DNA from: Cepaea nemoralis
Lineage: Eukaryota > Mollusca > Gastropoda > Stylommatophora > Helicidae
Length of the DNA: 64,000 nt
Assembly (NCBI GenBank): GCA_014155875.1
Contig: JACEFZ010011432.1
Coordinates: forward strand, 203,501 to 267,500
Reading direction: 5' to 3'
Positions 19,116-28,500 of the stretch are shown piece by piece. Position 1 is the first letter of the stretch. The number at the start of each line of letters is the position of its first letter. The position numbers and the translations under genes are program-made. Under the pieces are notes generated by a model, which was not told the origin of the DNA, did not search any database, and worked only from the letters and a program-made list of their open reading frames with translations.

Positions 19116-20177
19116 GACAGATTTCTCTTATTGCGCATGAAGATTGTTGGTTTGCTGTTACCTTCTCCTCATCCTCCTCCTCGGTTAAACTCTCCTCCAC
19201 AACTTCTTGCTGTGAAACACAATGTAATTCCACAAGCTCTTCGGTGGTCGGCTCTTGGCTATGCTCTTTCACAAGCTCATCGATATCTTTGTGTTAGTTT
19301 AGTTTAGTTTAGTTTAGTCGATGGATCAACATCACGGCACACGGGTGTAACCCATAAGTGCTCCATTCTCCTCCTAACTCAAACTTGAGCCTGGAGAAAC
19401 TCAGCTCAGTGCACGAACTCCGTAGTACTGGCGAGGATCCTGAAATACTTTGGGTAAATTTTTAACTCGAAATTTTGCCCGGGCAGCGCCGTTAGGCTAC
19501 TCTTTTTCGATTTCCAACTGCCAAGGGAATTTTTACGTGCGCAACAATACACACGGGCGTCCGATCTCACTACCCAGAGACCAGGGGAAATTTTATTACT
19601 AGAAGTCCAAGTGAAAAAAAGACCCGGTCCTCACCGGGGCTTGAACCCGGAACCTCCAGCACTCGAGACGGACACCATACCTCGAGATCATGCAGCCCCC
19701 TTTGTTATCCACCTCCAGTCCCATGATCTTGGCCAAAGACACAATCTCGTTGACTACAGGCTCCACAGGTACTGCCTCAAACCCCTCAAAGTCACTTTCG
19801 ACAACGCTCTCCGGCTAAAGCTTCTTCCAAGCAGAAGTGAGGGTTCTCTTGGTAACCCCTTGCCACGCCTTTTCGATCATCTTGAGGCAGGCAACGATGT
19901 AGAAGTGATATTTCCAAAACTCTCTGAGAGTGAGATTGGTCCCTTCAGTCACCTCATAACAACGCTCGAAGAGCGCTTTAGTATAGAGCTTCTTAAAGTT
20001 AGAAATAACCTGCTGGTCCTCGCTGTTGCAGGCGCACAATCCGGGACTTTCCCTCCCCTCGTCACTCGTTATGCGAAATGTCACTCGTTCAGCGAATCAT
20101 TTTTTGTTTACAATTTATTTTGCTCATTATGCGAATTACTCGTTATGAGAGGTGCTCGTTAAGCGAGGTTCCACTGT
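19116..20177 (-). mobile_element. internally deleted Tigger/pogo-like DNA transposon
   Basis: The right end (20085-20177) carries the terminal repeat: read on the minus strand, CAGTGGAACCTCGCTTAACG, next to a TA target. It is joined directly to the C-terminal part of a Tigger-type DDE transposase: QQVISNFKKLYTKALFERC, LTLREFWKYHF, CLKMIEKAWQGVTKRTL, then VVNEIVSLAKIMGLEVD. The domain continues beyond an inserted SINE (19291-19692) as DIDELVKEHS and EPTTEELVELHCVSQQEVV. The catalytic core is missing and the left terminus is cut by repeat G, so the copy is immobile. Confidence 0.85.
19291..19692 (-). mobile_element. tRNA-headed SINE with (CTAAA)n tail, inserted in the Tigger remnant
   Basis: On the minus strand the head has B-box GGGTTCAAGCCCC near 19640. 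A 300-bp body follows, then GTGCCGTGATGTTGATCCAT and a (CTAAA)n tail (TTTAG run at 19293-19318). Short CTTTGT flanks on both sides are the probable target duplication. The transposase reading resumes across the gap (GLEVDNK, then DIDELVKEH), which fixes the insertion point. The 3' end is shared with LINE fragments at 12785 and elsewhere. Confidence 0.85.
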
Positions 20178-20395
20178 ATCTACAGACAAAGCGTAACGCT
20201 GTGAGAGCAGAGGCGGAGTTACATGGAGGTACAACGGCTGCCACTAATTTGAGCAGACATGGTACAACTCACAGTGTAGGTATAATCATACTAAGGAGAC
20301 CGATGCTAGTCTACCCCTATAACTTCATGGGGTAGTGGAGCGGTCGCTTCTAGGCCGCAAAACTAGGTGAATCTATCTTCTTTACACATGTTACA

Positions 20396-20518
20396 GGGAC
20401 GCAGAGGTGTTTCCAAGGCACCAGGGCCGGGTTATATACTGGCCAAGACCTATTGACGCGTCCTCGTCGAGCGTCCTGGGCAACAGGTCCCTTCGAGTTC
20501 CTGGCTAAAGTCAGTAGG
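20396..20518 (+). ncRNA. HDV-like self-cleaving ribozyme, copy 1
   Basis: P1: GGGACGC (20396-20402) with GCGTCCT (20471-20477), seven pairs including a G1-U wobble as in HDV. L3 is TCCTCGT. GGGCAAC follows P1' directly (20478-20484). P4 closes with CAGG/CCTG. J4/2 is GGCTAA with candidate catalytic C at 20505. P2: CCTATTG (20449-20455) with CAGTAGG (20512-20518). A GGCC/GGCC hairpin lies in the long J1/2. Cleavage would fall just before G 20396, the exact element boundary. P3 has one mismatch. Activity is inferred, not shown. Confidence 0.82.
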
Positions 20519-20627
20519 ATCGCCGATTCCTCCGAAGTCGGAGAGTGTCTGCCTGTACGGCGAGGAACCACCAGTCTGCACACCAATAAGCCAGACATGG
20601 GACAACGGATACTCACGCAAAACTCAG

Positions 20628-20687
20628 GTCCTGTATGACATCACACTGATGTTGGACAACAGGATGTCTTCATCCGACATACAGGAC
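20628..20687 (+). other. conserved three-way-junction fold in rzSINE 3' region
   Basis: Outer stem GTCCTGTATG/CATACAGGAC (10 perfect pairs) encloses two hairpins, ACATCA-CAC-TGATGT and GGATG-TCTT-CATCC. The 60-nt span is the same in all four copies (32698-32757, 48636-48695, 55100-55159). It could be the element RNA's recognition site for a partner reverse transcriptase. Confidence 0.6.
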
Positions 20688-20844
20688 TTCGCGTTGGAGC
20701 TCAAGCCAACGAACACAAGCAAGCAAGCAAGCAACATGTTACAAATTCCATCGACAGTTGAAAGTCTATAGAAGTAGTTACATTCATCAGCATCTTCTAT
20801 CTTTAGATTATTGAACAGGTGGTATTTCAGCCTGTTAAGCCCTG

Positions 20845-21085
20845 AGCAGGAGCATCCGTGGTTAAGTTGTAAAAGCGCTTGTCTCGCGCTCCGAAGGATA
20901 TGGATTGGTTCGATTTCAGCCTACGTCGTTCAGCTCACGAGTGCAATTTTCTCGGAGACGCCTGCGGTCTTCGCTAGAGTTACGGATGCTTTTTGCGACG
21001 CTTTTGACAAGCCTCCCTGCTGAAAGAGACCCAGGTAAATGGGATAAAACCCGGTGCAATGCAGTCGATCATCATTCTGTTAAAC
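20845..21085 (+). mobile_element. tRNA-derived SINE related to family A
   Basis: Head with CCGTGGTTAAGTTGTAAAAG and B-box GGTTCGATTTCAGCC. The body has TCTCGGAGACGCCTG and CGGTGCAATGCAGTCGATC, echoing the ends of family A (178-385). The resemblance is clear in the 3' half and weak in the head. Confidence 0.65.
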
Positions 21086-22237
21086 ATCCTTTGTTGAATG
21101 TCCTGCGCGGGATCTGAAGATTACTTATAGTTTACTTCGGTGGAGTTGGTAATTTGCATCAATACAAGAATAATGATAACATTTGCTATTCTGGTATCCA
21201 CACATCTGAATCCTTCACGGCGTTGCAGAGTTAGTGAGCTGACTTGCGATACTCCTGATATTATCTGTGAGAGTAAACTGGATCACTTAAGTAGATAACT
21301 GTCTGACCCTCTATAAACCAATTCGAAGCAAAGAAAGATAAAGAAAAACACATCTGCACCAGGCTATTAACCAGAATGTACTCATTTTAAGATGCATGTA
21401 TTCATTTTAACAGTCCTGTATCCAAGGAGCGTCTTATCTGTATCAGCTCAGCATGTTTTCTATCATCTTTGTTTTTGTCCCAGCTGCAATAATTTTTCGG
21501 TTAACCTTCACAGAAAAGTGACACGAATTCCACACTGGCGTAGCTAGAATTTGGCAGGCCTGGTGAAAGGGTGGGAAACAAACGAAAGTACAACTGGCGA
21601 GTCTGAAGTTTCCTGCCGGCATTTCTTTAGCCGGTGAATGTAAACCATACATGCTCTTATCGCGCAAATGAAACGGTGTTATATGAACTAAACACGCAAG
21701 GATGTAAAATATAAACACCAGGAACTGTAAAAGCTTTGCAGGAACACAATTACACCAATATAAAAAAGGATGCAACGGCTATAAACCTTTATCAGATACA
21801 CAAACAACAGCAAAAGGTGAATGGGCACTAAACTAACTACAAACTAGGCCCGTAGTAGACATCTGTTGTGGGTATTTGAAGTGTTAGGGTGGTCAATTTT
21901 TTTTTGGCTGGTGTGTGAAGAGGAATATGTGATCAGTCTTGCTCATCTGGTAGCGAACGACGAGGGTTGATATCGAACCCTTGTTTGTTTCCGCTTGTAT
22001 TATTGTTAGCGTATTGTCCTAAACATTACACCGCGGTGCCCGCTAAATTAACGACACTAAGTCGCAATAGCTCAGTAAGTGGTAAATGATACTTTTATAT
22101 GTCTTCATACTAGTGGGTATATGGTGCCACATCTATATGTATTACAGAGCAGCTGGCACTCCAGGGCTGATGTGGTCTATATCACGCCGATGGCCTTAGC
22201 TTCCCAAGACATATTCTGGTAACCATTTAGACTGGTC
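21086..22237. other. no gene recognised
   Basis: The longest frame (21443-21775, minus) has no recognisable domain. There are no repeat copies elsewhere in the window. Confidence 0.4.
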
Positions 22238-22544
22238 ATTTTTCTACATATTGAGATGTATTTGGCATATGGTAAAGTAAAAAAAAAACGTTACTTTTGC
22301 TCATATTGAGATGTATTTGGTATATGGTAAAGTAAAGTATATGTCACTTTTCTATATATTGAGATGTATTTGGTATAGGGTATCGTGAAGTATAGGCCTT
22401 TTCTTCTACATATTTAAATATTTTTGGTACATGGAATAGTGAAGTATAGGTCACTTTTCTACATATTGAGATGTATTTGGTACATGGCAAAGTATAGTAT
22501 AAATCACATTTCTACATATTGAGATGTAATTGGTACATGGTAAA
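22238..22544. repeat. about 53-bp satellite, left part
   Basis: Six units of TTTTCTACATATTGAGATG, TATTTGGTACATGGTAAAG and TATAGTATAAATCAC. The array stops at the LTR element and resumes at 31319. Confidence 0.92.
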
Positions 22545-24634
22545 TGTAGCGAAACGCCAGTGGCCCATGTCCTTATGTATTCTGTTATTCTTGGTAAACA
22601 AGGGGAACCGGCTTTCGGAAGCTCTCAGTTCTTTATTCGCTCAATTCTCCATGAAAGAGGGTTCTTTGGGTTATCTTCATACCACAATCTTTACATGGAG
22701 CGAGTATATAATTGTCTTTCCTTTCGGGTAGTCCCGAAGGCGCGCCTTGCGTCAAATGTGCACTGGTGCGACTACTGGTCAATTGATGGCCGGGCAAACA
22801 AGTACCGTTTGCAAGTTGCAACTTGTCAAAGTTAATTAAAGATAACGACAGAAGTGCAACTACTACTAAGACATTTTGAAAGGTAAAATTGGGTTGTGGA
22901 TACTCCAGCCAAACATGGAGTTATAAATATATAATGTGTTGAAGGGGAAGAGGAATTGGCGAAAAGCCAATCATAACCAATGAAGAGTTGGTTGACCGTT
23001 GGCAATCTAAATGGGCGTCTTGTTCTTGGCATAGCCGGGGAAGTGAAACGGAACAATATATCTCCCCAGAGGATTTCATTTGTTCTTGGCGTCAGATGAG
23101 CTGTTGCTATCTTTCTGTCTACGGCTTGAATTGGGCATCTGGTCATCTTTCTGTGGAATATCATCATTGGATAGCTATACCAATCTATGATCTATCTTCT
23201 TGAGCCAGAGGAGGCTATTCACGGGACTATCTCTTTCGTCTGTTACTAGATAGGATGATGTAGGGAAGATAATGGACTTCTCTATCTCATTGAGAGAACC
23301 TGCATTCCTCTAAATCTAGGTGTTCTGTGGGGCACTGCTGGTACATTGCGGCGACAGCTCAAACGAGAGCAGAGCCGGGAGGGGGTGGTATCTTCTTTCC
23401 TATTCTTGCGGGGAATGGGGAACTACACTGCGTGCCATACAACCCCAATACTATACTTTTTGTAACGAGGAGAAACACACAGAGTAATTGGCACACCACA
23501 CCACAGGATCGTAGTTGTGAGAAAGGCAGCGTTTGTAAGTGAGAGGGAAGCATGGAAATGATTGTGCCAAATCATAATAAAGGCTTGGTATGAATGTGGA
23601 GAGTGTGTCGTGTGGGCAAAAAGACCACAGGACTTCGTCCAGCTGGAAGTCTCCTCAAGCCCGGACGTGGTCAATCCAGGGGCCACCTGACAGGTCAGGC
23701 CCAGTAATTCAGGTATTAGATATATTGTATTTGTGTGATACATGAGTCAGCCCAGTCGCTCAGGTTTTGTTTGTCATCTCCAGGGTCCTCTGCTATGAGA
23801 AGTGAATATGTCTTCTAACGGACATTATCACCAGTGCTTCTAGGCTAACGCCAATATGTCCGACGAGGCCAACTCAAGGTTTGGTGTGCTTAACTCTGAG
23901 ACAGAGACAAGGTGCAGATCTTGAGGCAAGGACATTTTGTATGACTGGTGCATTGCCGAGTTTTTTTCAACAACATACGCCTGAGAGCAGTTGTTGTCTG
24001 GAGGGAGCCTAAGAGTGATTTTCTTGCATACTCATTTTATACCAGACATTAAAAGGCACCCATCCATTATCCCTCCACGAACACCTCACCGTATCTGCAA
24101 CCGTAAAGCTTTTCATAGGTCAGGGAAGACCTGGTGCCGAATTAATTCATGTGGCAATGAACAGAAGTCCTCAACACACCAGTCGCTTGGATTCTACAAA
24201 AGCCTGTGGAATCTACAACCAGTTGCTGGAGAAGGAAGGAGATTCTGACATCTTTGGTGAGATATATCTGGACAGATCAGACAGTATCTGAAGCTGGATC
24301 TTTGACTGTGGTGACTGGAGGCTCTGTGTCAAAACGTTACCAGTGTAGTGTCTGTGTAGATCTATCTGTTTATCTGCCTTTATGTGTTCCTGTGCTGTTC
24401 TTGATTAGGTTAATAAAATTACTTCCAAGTTGTTCTGACGACTGCCATGTTATTTATGTGTCAGCCAGAAGAACACTGCAGGAAATAGGTCCCTAGGTCG
24501 AAAGGAAGCGTGACAGTGAGTCCAGGGAAAACGGAGGAGGGTTGGCAGGTAAAGACCTATTCCAGCCAGGGCTATAGAAGATTAATTAAACATTGTGACC
24601 GGGCTATTTGGGACCCTCCACGTAGCTTGTTACA
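22545..24634 (+). repeat. 5' long terminal repeat
   Basis: 2,090 bp, TG...CA ends. A TATA-like GAGTATATAATT lies near 22702 and an AATAAA-type signal near 24411. Open frames inside it are duplicated in the other LTR and are not credible genes. Confidence 0.95.
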
Positions 24635-24639
24635 ATTTC

Positions 24640-24657
24640 TGGGGGCACGTCGCGGGA
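24640..24657 (+). promoter_or_regulatory. primer-binding site
   Basis: TGGGGGCACGTCGCGGGA begins five bases after the LTR. It resembles the complement of a tRNA-Pro acceptor end, with a mismatch and an extra base, so the primer assignment is tentative. Confidence 0.55.
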
Positions 24658-24881
24658 TATTTGAAATCCTGGTGGAGTTCTGGCTGATTTAGTGATAGGG
24701 GACAGATATCCTTGTTTTGTATCAATAGGTTCTGCCTACCGTGCCTGGCTATTGTCTATACTCTTCCTGACACAGACTGACCGACATACGACGTGTTGTG
24801 GTCGTGTAATGTAACTTGTTGTGTAATTGTGAGAAAAATTTTATTGGACAATTACCTCGTCCCTTGCCCTCTGAGTTTAAG

Positions 24882-25545
24882 ATGGCATCAGCTGGGTTTA
24901 ATGTCGCTGACGTACAGGCTACAGGGCGTGAAATGGGTTATGATGGAGCGGAGTTACAGAAATATGTGCAGGAGGTAGGAAAGAGACTACAGACAGGCTG
25001 TGCGCGAAGCCAAGAGGATTGAGGCGGAGGCTGAGGTTAGGAAGATGGAGGCCGAGCAGGCAGTCAGAGACCATGAGTTCCGTATGAGAGAGCTGGAGCT
25101 GAAAGCTCAAACTGCCAAGGAAAGAGACGGTGCAGTGGGAGACACAGTTCTCCCTGACTCAACAACTTCTGGTGGCGGTCCATACCAGGCAATGAAGTTC
25201 CCATTGCTCCCGTTCGATGAACACAAAGATAAGATCGACCAGTATCTTCACAGATTTCGGTCGATGGCTTTGGCTATGGGATTGGAACGAGGGAAATGGA
25301 ACTTGAAACTCTCACAGGGCCTGAGGGGGACCGCGTACGAGGTCTATTCTAGGTTGCCACCTGGTATGGAGAATGACTATGAAGCTCTGGAGAAAAGCTT
25401 ATTGAAAAGGTTCCAGATGACAGCTCATACTTATCGACAACAGTTCAGAAAGTCGAAGAGAGAGCCAGGAGAGATGTTCGCAGCCTACAGTGTTCAGACT
25501 GAAGTCTTACCTTTTGAAGTGGATGTCATTAGCTGGATTTGCTAA
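24882..25545 (+). pseudogene. gag, N-terminal and capsid part, frame-disrupted
   Basis: Starts at ATG 24882 (MASAGFNVADVQATGREM). The frame ends at 25022, and the protein resumes in a second frame from about 25000 as a charged coiled-coil-like stretch (EAKRIEAEAEVRKMEAEQ). A capsid-like region follows: PLLPFDEHKDKIDQYLHRF, LSQGLRGTAYEVYSRLP, RFQMTAHTYRQQF. A third frame change near 25505 is needed to enter the long gag-pol frame. The two breaks are single-base scale; they may be inactivating mutations or sequence errors. Confidence 0.8.
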
Positions 25546-28500
25546 CGACTATGAAAGTTTGGAAGAATTGGTGGTCGTGGACCAAATGAAGAGAATGATG
25601 CCTAAGCCATTGCAAACCTTCTTGCTTGAAAATGGGGCAGAAAGGTTAGACCTAGTCAACACGTTGGCGGAAAGGTATGTGCTAGCTCATGGGGATAATG
25701 GGGAATTGTCACAACCCAATCCCCGACCACCAGACACATGGTCTGGAAAGAAGAAGAACCCTAAAACAGCTCACACTAAGAAGGAGGATCCTTTCGATAA
25801 AGTTCCTATTAAGAAACCCTCTGGTAAGAGTCCACCTGGATCTCCTAAAAGAAAGTGGAGTGAAAAGTGGTGCGCCTATTGCAAATCTCCCACACACAAT
25901 ACGGTTGATTGCCGGCGTAAACAGAAAGACTCTCACTATGCTGCTTGTCTTGTAGAAACCGGGGAAGGGTCTCACAAGGAGGTAGAAGGGAGGGATCTTG
26001 GGAACAAAGATTTAGAAAAACCACCAGTAGTAGAAACGGTACTTGTGAACGGTCAACCAGTTGAGTGTCTCTACGACACCGGTCTGCAGTTTGAGGCTGT
26101 AATTTCATCACACTTAGTGAGTCCAGAGCAGCTAACCGGAGAATCTATTGAGATTCAAACGGCGACAAAGAGTGCGGTAGCGATGTCTCTTCCAATTGCG
26201 AAGGTGGACATCAAATCAAAATATGTTACCGGCACTATACAGGCAGCCGTTCTGCTAGATCCAATCTTCCCAATGATCTTGGGTTGTCGCTACGTCTTTC
26301 TAGGGATTCCAACCGAACCCATGTACGTAGGAGCGATGCAAACCAGATCTCAATCGGAGGATGAGCAGACGCCGGCCTTGATCGTGAATCCCTTGCCTGG
26401 GGAGTTACGAGCTGCTCAAAGCCAGGATGCTACTTTGCAACCTTGCTTCAACCAGTTGCCAAAAAGTTCTGACCCACCAAGACGGGGTCAGTATTATATG
26501 AAGAATCGGTTACTGTACCGAAGAGCCGGAGTGGAGGATCGCCAGCATGGACAGCTGGTAGTTCCTAAGGCTTATCGGGAACAGCTTCTTCATATGGGAC
26601 ACACCATTTCTTTCAGTGGACATATGGGTGTCGGGGCAACTCTCCAGCGCATTTCCTGCCATTACTACTGGCCAGGGATGACTGGAGACGTGCGTAGGTA
26701 CGTCAAGTCGTGCCCAGAGTGCCAGCGAGTGGCACCAAAACACTGGACAGCTCCGGTAGTCCTGGGAGACATGCCTATTATGAACTCTCCTTTCGAGAGA
26801 GTGGCCATCGATCTTGTTGGTCCTCTTCCTAGGACTAGGAAGAGGAATAAGTACATTCTCACGATGGTGGATTGCTGTTCCATGTGGGGTGAGGCGATAC
26901 CTTTGGCCACAATCGACTCTAAGCGAGTGGCTGATGCACTGATGGAGACCTTTACTAGGTTGGGGTTTCCCAACCAGATCCTAACGGACAATGGGTCTCA
27001 GTTCTGTGGTAAGCTGATGGAAGAAGTCTTTCGTATCTTCCAGACTAACCACATTCACACCAGCCCGTATCACCCTCAGTCTAATGGGCAAGTAGAGAGG
27101 TTTAATGGTACCTTGATGACCATGCTTCGGAAGCTGGCTCAAGAGAAACCAGACAGATGGGATGAGTATATCTCAGCCGCCTTGTTCGCCTATCGGGAGG
27201 TTCCCCATGGGTCGACCGGGTTGCCACCAGCCACTCTACTATTCGGGAGGCCAATCAAGGGTCCCTTAGAAGCCTTATTGAGATGTTGGACAGAGGAGGA
27301 AACTTCTGAAGAAGCTGTATCCTCTTATAAATACGTCGAAGAGTTAAAGAAAAAACTCCAGACGGGTTGGGCTTTGGCAGCTCAGAATCTGAGGGCGGCC
27401 AGGAAGAGACACGCGGCCTACTACAATAGAAGGACGAAAGATAGGTCTCTTAAGGTGGGGGATCGGGTTCTGTTGTTACTTCCAGTAGGTTCCAATAAAC
27501 TCGAGATTGGTTGGCAGGGGCCTTTCCCGGTGGAAAGGGTTGTGTCCCGCACCAACTATGCCATTCGGATCAGGGGGAAATCCAAAATCTTCCACATTAA
27601 CCTTCTCAAAAAGTTTGAAGAACGATCTGATGGTACTTCTCTCCCACTCATGACTATGGCGGTCGCGATGGAAACTGAATCGGGCGAAGACGCGGATCGG
27701 GGTTATCCATTACACCCTGGGGAAACCTATAGGGATGTCCATATAAATCCTGATCTGTCGGCTGAAGAAACAGACCGTGTCATCCGGTTGTTAGAGTCCC
27801 ATCAGCAAATTCTTACCGATCGGCCAGGGCGGACAGGGTTGGTCGAGTTTGATATGACTCTGACTACCCAAGACCCAGTTCGCCAGAAAATATATCCAGT
27901 ACCCTTTTCGAAAGAGAAGGCCCTGGAAACTGAAATCCAGAAGCTTCTGGACGATGACATCATCACTCCTTCGACTTCTCCTTATAATGCCGTGGTTGTC
28001 TTGTTGAGGAAGCCAAGCGGGGAGCACCGCTTATGTATTGATTACAGGCATTTAAACAGTTGTACGACATTCCAAGTTGAGCCGTTACCAAACACAAATC
28101 AACTGTTTGCCAGATTAAATAGGGCAAAGTACTTCTCAAAAATTGATTTAAGCCGGGGATATTATCAGATCCCTGTGAAACCTGAGGTTCGGCCAATGCT
28201 CGCTTTCAGTACTCCGAGCGGCCATTACGAATTTAAGGTGATGCCTTTTGGGCTGAGCAATGCGCCCAGTGTGTTCACACGCATGATGAGAAAGTTATTA
28301 GACCCTTTAAGGGATCCTTCTGTTGTCTCGTTTATGGATGATATTCTCATCGCGTCTGACAATATGAAAGATCACCTGAAATCCTTGGAAAAGATCTTCA
28401 TAAGATTGAAAGAGGAGGGGTTAACCGCCCGTCCAGCCAAATGCATGATTGGCTATCAATCCTTGGAATTTCTGGGACACACTATTACCCCAGGGGGACT

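Larger units (their letters stand above)
20396..20733 (+). mobile_element. ribozyme-headed SINE (rzSINE), copy 1
   Basis: 338 bp flanked by perfect 10-bp duplications ACATGTTACA (20386-20395 and 20734-20743). It begins GGGACGCAGAGGTG and ends in CAAGCAAGCAAGCAAGCA. No A-box/B-box pair is evident, so it is not an ordinary tRNA SINE. Three other copies share the whole layout. The short frames on both strands inside it are not genes. Confidence 0.95.

Noticed and set aside
20420..20450. 5S rRNA-derived head in the rzSINE
   Set aside because: A short run (CAGGGCC...ATACTGG...AGACC) recalls the 5S internal promoter, but spacing is wrong and the bases are better explained by the J1/2 hairpin and P2 of the ribozyme.
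20628..20687. Hammerhead ribozyme in the rzSINE 3' fold
   Set aside because: CTGATG is present, but the following A and the GAAA core strand are missing; the bases are used in a simple hairpin.
22519..24496. Several 60-110 residue frames repeated at 29243-31180
   Set aside because: They lie in the two LTRs and are duplicated with them; none has a recognisable domain.
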